A stretch of 64,000 nt of DNA from Mucilaginibacter aurantiaciroseus (GCF_024055595.1 NZ_JAMXOF010000002.1:620001-684000); one strand, 5' to 3'. Positions 43,789 through 52,428 are shown, numbered from the stretch's first letter. Notes: generated by a model from the letters alone, not told the origin. Translations and numbers: made by a program.

Positions 43789-45144
43789 ATGGAACTAAAC
43801 AACATAAAAAGAGTTTACCTGGTAGGCATAGGCGGCATAGGCATGAGCGGCCTTGCGCGCTATTTCCACCATTTAGGCTGTGTTGTTTGCGGGTACGATA
43901 AAACCCACACACCGTTAACAGATGACCTGCATAACGAAGGCATTTGTGTGGTTTTTGAGGACAAGGCTGACCTTATCCCCATGAGTTTCCAGAACGTTGA
44001 CGAGGAGACGCTCATTATTTATACGCCCGCTATTCCAAAAGATTCGGAGATCCTGAATTATTTTAAACGCAAAGGGTTCGATCTGCAGAAGCGCTCGCAG
44101 GTATTGGGGATCATTAGCAAAAGCATGTACACTATTGCAGTTGCAGGTACGCATGGCAAAACCACTACATCGTGTATGATAGCGCATATCCTGAAAGATT
44201 CTGGTAAAGATTGCTCTGCATTTTTGGGCGGGATATCGTCCAACTATCAAACCAATGTGCTGTATGGTGCTAACAATATCGTAGTGGTAGAGGCCGATGA
44301 GTACGACCGCTCTTTCTTGACCCTGCACCCGGATATTGCTATTATCACCTCCATGGATGCCGACCATCTGGACATCTACGGCGATCATTCGCAATTGGAG
44401 GATTCGTTCAAGTTGTTCGCATCGCAGGTAAAACAAGGCGGCACATTAATTTATCACAAAGGCCTGCCTTTAGGTAACGGTCTAACCTACGCCATGAATG
44501 AGGCTGCGCAGGCAATGGCAACTAATGTGCGGATAGAAGAAGGGAACTTCTACTTTGATTTTAAAGATGGAAAAACCAGTATCCCCAATATAAAAATGGG
44601 TATTGCAGGTTTGCACAATATAGAGAACGCTACGGCTGCTATCGAGGCTGCCCTGCATGTAGAAGTTTCTGCGGATGCGATACATGAAGCTTTAGGCTCT
44701 TTTAAAGGTGTTAAACGCAGGTTCGAATACATTGTAAAGAACGACAGGCATATATATATTGATGATTACGCGCACCACCCCGAAGAATTACGGGCGGCCA
44801 TAACATCGGTAAAACGTTTGTACCCCGATAAGAAATTGACGGTAATTTTTCAGCCGCATTTGTTTACCCGAACCCGCGACTTTGTTGATGGCTTTGCCGA
44901 GGTACTGGATATGGCCGACGAATTGTTGCTATTGGATATATACCCGGCGCGCGAGCTGCCTATTGAGGGTGTGGACAGCGACATGATCCTGAACAGGATG
45001 AAATTGTTAAATAAACGCAAATGTGGAAAACAAGAAAGCGTTGATATAGTGGCGTTTGAAAAACCTGAGTTGCTTTTAACTGTGGGCGCAGGCGATATTG
45101 ACACATTAGTTTTACCCTTAAAACAAGTACTGGAAAATGTTTAA
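43789..45144 (+). CDS. murC: UDP-N-acetylmuramate-L-alanine ligase
   Basis: A 451-residue Mur ligase. The N-terminal UDP-binding loop is VGIGGIGMSGLARYFHHLG (about residues 12-30), the ATP loop AGTHGKTTTSCMIA (about 121-134) and the central motif VVEADEYDRSFL. YIDDYAHHPEELRAAI and FQPHLFTRTRDF belong to the C-terminal domain. It adds L-Ala to UDP-MurNAc. It overlaps ftsQ by 8 bp. Confidence 0.95.
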   Translation: MELNNIKRVYLVGIGGIGMSGLARYFHHLGCVVCGYDKTHTPLTDDLHNEGICVVFEDKADLIPMSFQNVDEETLIIYTPAIPKDSEILNYFKRKGFDLQKRSQVLGIISKSMYTIAVAGTHGKTTTSCMIAHILKDSGKDCSAFLGGISSNYQTNVLYGANNIVVVEADEYDRSFLTLHPDIAIITSMDADHLDIYGDHSQLEDSFKLFASQVKQGGTLIYHKGLPLGNGLTYAMNEAAQAMATNVRIEEGNFYFDFKDGKTSIPNIKMGIAGLHNIENATAAIEAALHVEVSADAIHEALGSFKGVKRRFEYIVKNDRHIYIDDYAHHPEELRAAITSVKRLYPDKKLTVIFQPHLFTRTRDFVDGFAEVLDMADELLLLDIYPARELPIEGVDSDMILNRMKLLNKRKCGKQESVDIVAFEKPELLLTVGAGDIDTLVLPLKQVLENV

Positions 45145-46060
45145 GAAACGCATATGGAAACCGCTGCTTATTGGTTTTGGCTGGTTTGTTAGCCTGGCCG
45201 GCCTGGTGGTGCTTATGAGTTTCATAGAAGTAAAAAAAGCCGAGTTGGTTTGCAAAAAGGTAAATGTGTACATCCCCGGCAACCAATATTTTTTAGACAG
45301 GCAAGAGGTTGATAACATCTTGCAAACCACCAGCCATTCGCTGATAGGCCGCAGGTTAGAGAACATAGATATCCATGCCCTCGAAAATAAATTGAAGCAT
45401 AACCCCTTTGTAGAATATGCCAAGGTTTATGTAGATATGGATGGCGTAATACAGGTAGAGGTTAGCCAGCGCCATCCCATCCTGCGTATGATGAACCGTT
45501 TCGACCAGGATTTTTATATAGACCAGCACGGGTTAAAAATGCCGCTGTCGCAAAACTTTACCGCGAGGGTATTGGCGGTTAATGGCTACATAGATGAGCT
45601 GTTTGCCAATAAGGTAGATTCATTACGTACGCCGCTGGCAAAAGAGATCTATAAAACGGCTGATTTTATCCGTAAAGATTCGCTTTGGGATGCGCAGATA
45701 TCACAAATATACATCAACCAAAATCACGAGATTGAATTGGTACCACGCGTAGGTAACCAGCGTATATTGCTGGGCAATGCCGATTCGCTGGCCATTAAGT
45801 TTGCCAACTTAAAAGTATTTTATAAGCAGGCTTTACCTTTGGTTGGTTGGGACGCTTATAAACTGATCAACATAAAATACTATAACCAAGTGATAGGGGT
45901 AAGGAACGAAACATTGATAGATTCGCTTAAACACCGCAAGCAGTTTATGGCCGATTCGGTAAAGAAAGCGACCATTAAGGCGTTTAAGGATTCAACAGGA
46001 ACGGGCGATATCACCCCGATATTACAAGACAATAAAGGGAATACATCTATTAAAAACTAA
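45137..46060 (+). CDS. ftsQ: Cell-division protein FtsQ
   Basis: A 307-residue bitopic protein: short basic N-terminus, a membrane helix at about residues 10-31 (PLLIGFGWFVSLAGLVVLMS), a periplasmic POTRA-like domain (NPFVEYAKVYVDMDGVIQVE), and a beta domain to the end. Sequence conservation is low as usual, but the position between murC and ftsA and the topology are diagnostic. It links the FtsL/B complex and the divisome. Confidence 0.92.
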   Translation: MFKKRIWKPLLIGFGWFVSLAGLVVLMSFIEVKKAELVCKKVNVYIPGNQYFLDRQEVDNILQTTSHSLIGRRLENIDIHALENKLKHNPFVEYAKVYVDMDGVIQVEVSQRHPILRMMNRFDQDFYIDQHGLKMPLSQNFTARVLAVNGYIDELFANKVDSLRTPLAKEIYKTADFIRKDSLWDAQISQIYINQNHEIELVPRVGNQRILLGNADSLAIKFANLKVFYKQALPLVGWDAYKLINIKYYNQVIGVRNETLIDSLKHRKQFMADSVKKATIKAFKDSTGTGDITPILQDNKGNTSIKN

Positions 46061-46064
46061 TTAT

Positions 46065-47417
46065 ATGGACAAAAGTTCAACACAAGACAAGAGTTCGCCA
46101 ATTGTAGTAGGCCTTGACATAGGAACCACTAAAATTTGCGCGATAGTTGGCCGCAGAAGCAAAAACGGCAAAATAGAGGTATTAGGTATTGGCAAGGCCG
46201 AGTCGGCAGGGGTAACGCGCGGTATGGTGTCAAACATCGATAAAACCGTGCAGGGCATCACCACGGCGGTTGATATCGCGGGCACGCAGTCAAACGTCGA
46301 GATCAGGATAGTGAACGTAGGTATTGCCGGCCAGCATATAAAAAGTTTACAGCACAGGGGTTTAATTACCCGTAAGGATTTGAGCTCCGAAATAAGCCGC
46401 AAAGATATTGACAAGCTGGTTGAGGACATGTACAACCTGGTAATGCCCCCGGGCGAGGAGATCATCCACGTATTACCGCAGGAGTTTACGGTAGATAACG
46501 AGCCGGGCGTAAAAGACCCTATAGGCATGGCAGGTGTGCGTTTGGAAGCTAACTTCCACATCATATCCGGCCAGGTAACTGCCATTAAAAATATTGTTAA
46601 ATGCGTTAACAAAGCGCAGCTGGAAAGCCAGGAATTAATATTGGAGCCTTTAGCGTCGTCAGAATCTGTGTTGAGTGACGAGGAAAAAGAAGCCGGTGTT
46701 GTTTTGGTAGATATAGGTGGTGGTACAACAGATGTGGCTATTTTCCACGAAGGTATTATCCGCCATACCGCGGTTATTCCGTTTGGTGGTAATAGCGTAA
46801 CAGAGGATATCCGCGAGGGTTGCTCGGTAATGCGCAACATTGCAGAGCAGTTGAAAATAAGGTTCGGTTCGGCATTAGCTGAAGAAAATAAAGAGAACGA
46901 AATTGTTTGTGTACCAGGCTTGCGTGGCCGCGAACCAAAAGAGATCTCGGTTAAAAACCTTGCCTTTGTTATCCAGGCCCGTATGGAAGAGATTGTAGAA
47001 CATGTTTACTACGAGATCAAATCATCGGGCTACGAAAAGAAGCTGATCGCAGGTATCGTTGTAACCGGTGGTGGTGCGCAGTTAAAACACCTAACCCAAC
47101 TTATTGAATACGTAACCGGTTTGGATTGCCGCGTAGGTTACCCTAACGAGCATTTGGCTAAGAACGAGTTTTTACCGAAAAATATTTATGAAGACCTGCA
47201 AAGTCCAACCTTCGCTACAGGTATAGGCCTGCTGATTAAAGGGATCCAGAAAATGGAATACAACGGCATTAAAGAGGTGCCTGCAGCAGCAGCAGCCGTA
47301 AAAGCCGAAAAAACAAAATATACCGACGACAGGAAGTTTGGCTTATTAGGAAAGATCCTGGAATCGGGCAAAAAATTTATTAAGGACGATATAAAAGACG
47401 AAGACTTTTTAAAATAG
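46065..47417 (+). CDS. ftsA: Cell-division protein FtsA
   Basis: A 450-residue actin-like ATPase that tethers FtsZ to the membrane. The phosphate-1 motif is VVGLDIGTTKICAIVG (about residues 13-28), the SHS2 insertion follows, then LVDIGGGTTDVAIF (phosphate 2) and IVVTGGGAQLKHL (adenosine motif). A C-terminal amphipathic helix (FGLLGKILESGKKFI) is the membrane target sequence. It starts 4 bp after ftsQ. Confidence 0.95.
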   Translation: MDKSSTQDKSSPIVVGLDIGTTKICAIVGRRSKNGKIEVLGIGKAESAGVTRGMVSNIDKTVQGITTAVDIAGTQSNVEIRIVNVGIAGQHIKSLQHRGLITRKDLSSEISRKDIDKLVEDMYNLVMPPGEEIIHVLPQEFTVDNEPGVKDPIGMAGVRLEANFHIISGQVTAIKNIVKCVNKAQLESQELILEPLASSESVLSDEEKEAGVVLVDIGGGTTDVAIFHEGIIRHTAVIPFGGNSVTEDIREGCSVMRNIAEQLKIRFGSALAEENKENEIVCVPGLRGREPKEISVKNLAFVIQARMEEIVEHVYYEIKSSGYEKKLIAGIVVTGGGAQLKHLTQLIEYVTGLDCRVGYPNEHLAKNEFLPKNIYEDLQSPTFATGIGLLIKGIQKMEYNGIKEVPAAAAAVKAEKTKYTDDRKFGLLGKILESGKKFIKDDIKDEDFLK

Positions 47418-47507
47418 GAAGGAGCCCCACCCAAAGCCTCCCCGGAAGGGATGGCTTTAGGACATTTTTTTTAAGTCTCTCCTAGCGGGGGAGATTTAGA
47501 GAGGAGC
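47418..47507. repeat. Repeat with two tandem hairpins in the ftsA-ftsZ gap
   Basis: Directly after the ftsA stop: a first stem with AAAGCC and GGCTTT arms around a CCCC/GGG core, then a T-run, then a second stem with CTCTCC and GGGAGA arms. The composition (CCCC/GGGG-rich hairpins in an AT-rich gap) is that of Bacteroidota dispersed intergenic repeats. The first hairpin plus T-run may also stop transcription. Confidence 0.5.
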
Positions 47508-47528
47508 TATTTATTCACATCCATAAAC

Positions 47529-47570
47529 TTTTCCACATTGTGCACATTTGTGGATAAACCTTGTGGAAAA
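47529..47570. promoter_or_regulatory. Cluster of DnaA-box-like sites upstream of ftsZ
   Basis: TTTTCCACA (47529-47537, plus), TGTGGATAA (47549-47557, i.e. the exact E. coli-type box TTATCCACA on the minus strand) and TGTGGAAAA (47562-47570, minus). The outer two are inverted with respect to each other. The ATG of ftsZ is 67 bp downstream. Binding by DnaA is predicted from the motif only. Confidence 0.5.
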
Positions 47571-47636
47571 AGTCATAATATTACAATAAGAAAATCTATC
47601 TATTCACCAGAATATACATAGCTGAAAATAAGGATT

Positions 47637-49238
47637 ATGCAGTTTGAGATGTTAAAGGAAAAGTCGTCTATCATCAAGGTAATTGGTGTTGGCGGCGGCG
47701 GCGGTAACGCAGTAAACCATATGTACAGGCAAGGGATCACCGGTGTTGATTTCATTATTTGTAATACCGATGCCCAAGCGCTTGAGCTAAGCCCTATCCC
47801 CAATAAAGTACAGTTAGGTGCAAGCCTAACCGAAGGTATGGGTGCAGGGTCTATACCCGAAGTGGGTAAAAACTCCGCCATCGAAAACATTGACGACATT
47901 AAGCAAATGCTTGGTTCTAACACCAAAATGCTGTTTATTACAGCAGGTATGGGTGGTGGTACAGGTACAGGCGCAAGCCCTATTATTGCCAAAGCAGCAC
48001 GCGAAATGGATATCCTTACTGTAGGTATCATCACTACGCCATTCTCATTTGAGGGCAAACGCCGTAAAATGCAGGCCGATGCCGGTATGGAAGAGTTGAA
48101 GAAATATGTAGATTCATTCTTGGTAATCTCCAACGACAGGCTTCGCCAGATATTTGGTAACTTAACCATGAGTTCGGCATTTGGCCAGGCCGATGATATC
48201 TTAACAACGGCCGCTAAGGGCATTGCCGAGATCATCACATTGCCGGGTTATATAAACGTCGACTTTAAGGATGTGCGCACCGTAATGAAAGACAGTGGCG
48301 TATCTATCATGGGTAGCTGCACTGCCGAAGGCGAGAACCGCGCGTTAAAAGCGGTGGAAGGTGCTTTGTCATCACCATTGTTAAAAGACAACGAAATTGA
48401 AGGTGCGCGTTACATTTTATTAAATATTAGCTCGGGCCTAAAAGAGGTTACTATGGATGAGGTGAGTGTTATTACCGACTACATCCAGGAAGAAGCCGGC
48501 TTAGCTGCAGATTTGATCTGGGGTAACTGTGTGGACGAAAACCTTGGAGAAAAATTATCTGTTACCATCATCGCGACAGGTTTCCAAACTAAAGATGAGC
48601 GCGAGAAGGAAAACAACAACAAAAAAGTAGTATCGATGCTGGTTCCCGAAAGTGAGCCATTGGTAAAACCGGTTAATGAGTTTATCACTCCGGTTAAAGC
48701 GGATGCTGAGATGGATGCCAGCCCATATATGAAGCTTAAAGACGAGCCAAAACAAACCGGGTTATTTGACCTGTTTGCCCGTGCCGAAGAGCAGGATGCT
48801 GCCGATAACGGGATCATCAGATATGACCTTAACGAAGAAACACCCGCAGCTGCCGAAGAGAACGAACCATCTGATTTTACTTTTAAGGTAACTGAAACGG
48901 TGATGAACTTTGAGCCTGTTGTTGCCAGGGTACAAGCCCCCGAGCCTGAACCGGAGGTTTTTAACGCCGACGAGAACAAAACAGACGAATCAATAGAAGA
49001 GCAACTGCGTAAATCCCGAGAACGTATTATGCGTTTAAAAGACCTGAGCATGAAGTTGCGTAACGGTAACATCCAGGAACTGGAGAACATCCCGGCTTAC
49101 AAACGTAAAGAAATTGCCCTGCAGCAAACCCCTGCGTCTGACGAAAGCCAGGTGTCGAGGTTCTCATTATTACCGGACAGTGATGGTAAAACCGAGATCA
49201 GGAATAACAATTCTTTCCTGCACGATAATGTTGACTAA
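47637..49238 (+). CDS. ftsZ: Cell-division GTPase FtsZ
   Basis: A 533-residue tubulin homologue forming the Z ring. GTPase domain: VIGVGGGGGNAVNHM, the tubulin signature GMGGGTGTGASPIIA (about residues 103-117), and NRLRQ-type variant NDRLRQIFGNL. The core ends near residue 320. A roughly 200-residue acidic, proline-containing linker (QAPEPEPEVFNADENK) follows, with a coiled-coil-like segment (IEEQLRKSRERIMRLKDLSM) and a polar tail. This long tail is usual in Bacteroidota. A 219-bp gap with repeats and DnaA-like boxes separates it from ftsA. Confidence 0.96.
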   Translation: MQFEMLKEKSSIIKVIGVGGGGGNAVNHMYRQGITGVDFIICNTDAQALELSPIPNKVQLGASLTEGMGAGSIPEVGKNSAIENIDDIKQMLGSNTKMLFITAGMGGGTGTGASPIIAKAAREMDILTVGIITTPFSFEGKRRKMQADAGMEELKKYVDSFLVISNDRLRQIFGNLTMSSAFGQADDILTTAAKGIAEIITLPGYINVDFKDVRTVMKDSGVSIMGSCTAEGENRALKAVEGALSSPLLKDNEIEGARYILLNISSGLKEVTMDEVSVITDYIQEEAGLAADLIWGNCVDENLGEKLSVTIIATGFQTKDEREKENNNKKVVSMLVPESEPLVKPVNEFITPVKADAEMDASPYMKLKDEPKQTGLFDLFARAEEQDAADNGIIRYDLNEETPAAAEENEPSDFTFKVTETVMNFEPVVARVQAPEPEPEVFNADENKTDESIEEQLRKSRERIMRLKDLSMKLRNGNIQELENIPAYKRKEIALQQTPASDESQVSRFSLLPDSDGKTEIRNNNSFLHDNVD

Positions 49239-49258
49239 TTGATCTAAACCCAAATATG

Positions 49259-49289
49259 AAGCCCCTCGCAACAATGCAGGGGTTTTTTT
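49259..49289 (+). terminator. Terminator after ftsZ
   Basis: CCCCT (49262-49266) pairs with AGGGG (49278-49282), extended inward by GCA/TGC with one bulge, and is followed by seven T residues. It ends the dcw cluster. Confidence 0.8.
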
Positions 49290-49316
49290 GTTGTAGGTAT
49301 AGCAAACATGAAATTT

Positions 49317-49324
49317 TATATTTG
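49317..49324 (+). promoter_or_regulatory. Candidate -7 promoter element
   Basis: TATATTTG matches TAnnTTTG exactly and lies 33 bp before the next coding start. A TTG upstream at 49291 gives a spacing of 23 bp. Confidence 0.4.
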
Positions 49325-49356
49325 CAGCAGATTTACACTACGAAACATTTAAGAAT

Positions 49357-50592
49357 TTGGACCTGTTTAAAAAGATAAACACGAACATGGGCGGCCCCAT
49401 TGGGCAGCACCAAAAGTGGTCGCATGGCTACTTCTCCTTCCCCCGTTTAGAGGGCGAGATCGATCCTCATATGATATTCAACGGCAAAAAGCACTTGGTT
49501 TGGAGCCTCAATAACTATCTTGGCTTAGCAAACCATCCAGAAGTGCGCAAGGCAGATGCGCAAGCCGCTGCCGATTATGGCATGGCTTACCCAATGGGCG
49601 CCAGGATGATGTCTGGCAACACCAAACACCACGAAGAACTGGAAGATAGCCTTGCCGAATTTGTTGGCAAAAAAGCCGCTTTTCTACTTAATTATGGCTA
49701 CCAGGGAATGGTGTCTATTATAGACGCCCTTGTGGACCGTAAAGACGTAATCGTTTACGATGCCGAATCGCACGCTTGTATCATAGATGGTGTACGCCTG
49801 CACATGGGCAAGCGCTTTGTGTACCAGCATAACGATATTGATAGCTTTGAAAAGCAATTACAGCACGCCCAGCGCATAGTAGAGAAAACCGGCGGCGGAA
49901 TACTGGTGATTACCGAAGGCGTTTTTGGTATGTCGGGCGCGCAGGGTAAATTGAAAGAGATCATCGCACTGAAAGGAAAATATACGTTCCGTTTATTGGT
50001 GGATGATGCGCATGGCTTTGGTACCATGGGCTTTAAAGGATCGGGTACACACGAGGCGCAGGATTGCGTGGACGGGGTAGACCTTTACTTCGGCACCTTC
50101 GCCAAATCAATGGCCGGCATAGGCGCGTTTATTGCTGCCGATACGGAGATCATCAATTACCTGCGTTATAACATGCGTTCGCAAACATTTGCCAAGGCTT
50201 TACCTATGCCAATGGTAATTGGCTTAAAAAAGCGCTTCGAACTGTTAAGATCAAACCCGCAACTGCGCGAAAACCTATGGGCGGTTGCCCGCGCATTGCA
50301 AAGCGGCCTGGTAGCACAGGGATTTGATATAGGCGTTACCGATAGTATGGTTACCCCGGTTTTTTTGAAAGGCGACCTGAATGAAGCAACCAGCCTAACC
50401 ATGGAACTGCGCGAGAAGCACGGCATCTTCTGCTCTATTGTGGTTTATCCGGTTATCCCCAAAGGCTTAATTATGCTAAGGTTGATACCAACCGCTTTGC
50501 ATACCATTAGAGACGTAGAGCAAACGCTGGATGCCTTTAACGCGGTATCAACCAAACTGATGGAAGGCCACTACAAAATGGCTGCGGCATAA
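49357..50592 (+). CDS. Alpha-oxoamine synthase family PLP enzyme, serine palmitoyltransferase-like
   Basis: A 411-residue fold-type I enzyme. NNYLGLANHPEVRKADAQAA, MGARMMSGNTKHHEELEDSL, LVDDAHGFGTMG (PLP-phosphate and ring-binding Asp/His) and DLYFGTFAKSMAGIGAF with the Schiff-base Lys (about residue 253) are all intact. The family condenses acyl-CoA with an amino acid. In Bacteroidota members of this type are serine palmitoyltransferases that begin sphingolipid synthesis; KBL or BioF activity is the alternative. The apparent start is TTG at 49357 (DLFKKINTNM); an ATG at 49387 is the fallback. Confidence 0.85.
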   Translation: MDLFKKINTNMGGPIGQHQKWSHGYFSFPRLEGEIDPHMIFNGKKHLVWSLNNYLGLANHPEVRKADAQAAADYGMAYPMGARMMSGNTKHHEELEDSLAEFVGKKAAFLLNYGYQGMVSIIDALVDRKDVIVYDAESHACIIDGVRLHMGKRFVYQHNDIDSFEKQLQHAQRIVEKTGGGILVITEGVFGMSGAQGKLKEIIALKGKYTFRLLVDDAHGFGTMGFKGSGTHEAQDCVDGVDLYFGTFAKSMAGIGAFIAADTEIINYLRYNMRSQTFAKALPMPMVIGLKKRFELLRSNPQLRENLWAVARALQSGLVAQGFDIGVTDSMVTPVFLKGDLNEATSLTMELREKHGIFCSIVVYPVIPKGLIMLRLIPTALHTIRDVEQTLDAFNAVSTKLMEGHYKMAAA

Positions 50593-50619
50593 ACGTATTT
50601 GTACCAACATTATTAAAAT

Positions 50620-50647
50620 GCGTTGCAAATATTTGCAGCGCTTTTTT
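50620..50647 (+). terminator. Terminator after the serine-palmitoyltransferase-like gene
   Basis: The palindrome GCGTTGCAAAT/ATTTGCAGCGC (50620-50641) is followed by six T residues. Confidence 0.8.
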
Positions 50648-50948
50648 GTTTTGGTTGAAATGGCTGATTAGTACGGTTTTAATAATAAACATGTGAATTT
50701 GTTAAGCGTTAAATAAAAAAAATGCCGCTTATGCAATAAATCTGTAATGATATGATTGTTGGGTTGAAAATTGAGAATTTAAGAGTAGAAACCCCTATGT
50801 AGATTTTAACCCATTTTGGCGCATAATGTGGAAAAAAACTACTTTAAAGGCACTATTTTTATATGGCTAAAGTTTTTTTTTATTAAAAAACACTTTAGAT
50901 TAGCTTTAATTATAACAATAAACCTCAAAAATTAAAGGAGTAGTCACA
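50648..50948. other. AT-rich leader region without a gene
   Basis: About 300 bp between the terminator and the Hc1-like gene. No ORF of note. It probably contains the promoter of the Hc1-like gene. AAAGGAG at 50934-50940 is a rare strong Shine-Dalgarno sequence for this phylum, 8 bp from the ATG. Confidence 0.5.
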
Positions 50949-51125
50949 ATGAAAAAATTTACTGAAGTAAAAGAACTGGTTGCGTCGCTGGAAGCTGATG
51001 CCGACAAATTTTATAACAAAGGTAACAGCGCTGCTGGTACCCGTGTGCGGAAAGGCATGCAAGACCTGAAAAACTTAGCGCAGGCTATCCGTCTTGAAGT
51101 TCAGGAGTCGAAAAACAAAGCGTAA
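50949..51125 (+). CDS. Histone H1-like (Hc1 family) mini-protein
   Basis: A 58-residue protein, MKKFTEVKELVASLEADADK at the N-terminus, with FYNKGNSAAGTRVRKGMQDL and a basic C-terminus (VQESKNKA). This matches the small 'histone H1' proteins of Bacteroidota related to chlamydial Hc1, which are abundant nucleoid-binding proteins. It has an unusually good AGGAG ribosome-binding site and is followed by a 15-bp perfect terminator hairpin. Both suggest a strongly expressed monocistronic gene. DNA binding is from family knowledge. Confidence 0.88.
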   Translation: MKKFTEVKELVASLEADADKFYNKGNSAAGTRVRKGMQDLKNLAQAIRLEVQESKNKA

Positions 51126-51157
51126 TTATAGTCGAAAGGTTATTTTACCCTTCAATA

Positions 51158-51191
51158 AAAAATCCGGGTAGCCTTAGCTACCCGGATTTTT
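51158..51191 (+). terminator. Strong terminator after the Hc1-like gene
   Basis: Arms AAAAATCCGGGTAGC (51158-51172) and GCTACCCGGATTTTT (51177-51191) are perfect reverse complements around a 4-nt loop. Confidence 0.9.
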
Positions 51192-51206
51192 TATGTTTAT
51201 ACAGTT

Positions 51207-51310
51207 CTCTCCTCGCGGTACTACGAGGAGAGATAGCGGCGTGGCAGTCTTCGATAGACTTGTCGTTGACTTTTCTATAGAAGATTGCCGCGATACGCTC
51301 GCAATGAAGA
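51207..51310. repeat. REP-like element with two hairpins
   Basis: CTCTCCTCG (51207-51215) and CGAGGAGAG (51224-51232) form a perfect 9-bp stem. GGCAGTCTTCGATAG (51243-51257) and CTATAGAAGATTGCC (51275-51289) form a 15-bp stem with two mismatches. The right end (GCTCGCAATGA type) resembles the short GC-rich dispersed repeats of Bacteroidota. It lies downstream of both the Hc1-like gene and the convergent dapA. Confidence 0.65.
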
Positions 51311-51323
51311 GTTTTTTTTTTAT

Positions 51324-52202
51324 CTACTTCACCAACTCCAACTGCTCTTTTATCTTTTCCTCCGCATCGGCACTTACATTAACCAAGGGCAAACGCAAAG
51401 GATCGTCGCAAACGCCTAAGGCCTTCAATGCCGATTTTACACCTGCAGGGCTGCCTTCGGCAAACATCAGGCGGGTAAACTCTATCATACTATAATGCGA
51501 TGCATGTGCGCCTTTAAAATCGCCTGCAAGGCATTTCCTGATCATATCGCTAAATTGCCTTGGCAATGCGTTACCCACTACAGATATCACACCAACACCA
51601 CCCATGGCAACCATTTGAAGGCTGATAGGGTCATCGCCCGAAATCACCAGGAAATCCTCCGGTTTATCACGGAACAACTGGTTCAGCAATTCAAAATTAC
51701 CGGATGCTTCTTTAATGCCGATAATGTTCTTAAAATCAGTAGCCAGCCTAACCGTAGTTTGGGCACTAACTGATGAACCCGTACGGCTTGGTACGTTGTA
51801 TAATATTATAGGGAGCGGCGTAGCCTCGGCAATTGCCTTGTAATGCTGGTAAATACCCTCCTGTGTTGGTTTATTATAGTGCGGGCTGGCCGATAGTATG
51901 GAATCGTAGCCTGTGGTATCAAAAGCTTTAATTTCTGCAACGGTTTCCAGGGTGTTGTTACCTGCAATACCTGCAACTAACAACACACGTTTATTCACGG
52001 CCCTGGCGGTAAAGGCGAAAACCTGCTTCTTCTCTTCCTTACTCAATGTGGCGCTTTCGCCGGTTGTACCAAGTGACACCAGGTATTCTACTCCGCCGTC
52101 AATCAGGTGGTCTATCAGCTTTTGTAAAGCATCATAGTCTACCTGTCCATCTGCATGAAAAGGAGTGACCATCGCAACTCCTGTCCCGTGAAATTTGTTC
52201 AT
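51324..52202 (-). CDS. dapA: 4-hydroxy-tetrahydrodipicolinate synthase
   Basis: A 292-residue TIM-barrel class I aldolase that condenses pyruvate with aspartate semialdehyde, the entry to DAP and lysine. GTGVAMVTPFHADGQVD at the N-terminus, SLGTTGESATLSKEEK (residues about 42-57), YNVPSRTGSSVS and NIIGIKEASGNFELL with the Schiff-base Lys (about 162) are intact. It supplies meso-DAP for MurE in the dcw cluster. Confidence 0.95.
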   Translation of the reverse strand: MNKFHGTGVAMVTPFHADGQVDYDALQKLIDHLIDGGVEYLVSLGTTGESATLSKEEKKQVFAFTARAVNKRVLLVAGIAGNNTLETVAEIKAFDTTGYDSILSASPHYNKPTQEGIYQHYKAIAEATPLPIILYNVPSRTGSSVSAQTTVRLATDFKNIIGIKEASGNFELLNQLFRDKPEDFLVISGDDPISLQMVAMGGVGVISVVGNALPRQFSDMIRKCLAGDFKGAHASHYSMIEFTRLMFAEGSPAGVKSALKALGVCDDPLRLPLVNVSADAEEKIKEQLELVK

Positions 52203-52258
52203 GTGCTTGAAATGTTATAAGGCCGCTAAGATAGTAAATTAGTGATTAGAGGTTGGAG

Positions 52259-52428
52259 TGGATATTCAGAAAGGCTTGACCGGGCGATTCTGTGGAATGT
52301 AGAGCACCAATTTGTGTAATCACTTTAGAAAATCGCTATTAATAATTAATGAATTGATATGATCAAAGTAACACGTAATTAATGTTTGCTATTTCGGAAC
52401 GAGGTGGTCAATGGCTCCGTAATCTTCA
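52259..52428 (+). mobile_element. MITE-like / IS21-type end remnant, copy A
   Basis: A 170-bp segment that aligns along its length with 58521-58691. Shared blocks include AGAGCACC, ATTTGTGTAA, ATTAATAAT and TCAATGGCTC. It begins TG and ends CA, and its ends are imperfect inverted repeats (TTGACC inside the left end, GGTGGTCAATGG inside the right end). These features recall IS21-family termini. No transposase is inside. Its right end replaces the 5' end of the cupredoxin gene. Confidence 0.65.

Noticed and set aside
47418..47636. The DnaA-box cluster as the chromosomal origin
   Set aside because: The gap is short, lacks a clear unwinding region and typical origin neighbours (dnaA, dnaN, gyrB); regulation of ftsZ is the simpler reading.
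49290..49320. A full -33/-7 promoter upstream of the serine-palmitoyltransferase-like gene
   Set aside because: The -7 element is exact but no TTTG lies at 17-21 bp; only the -7 element is reported.
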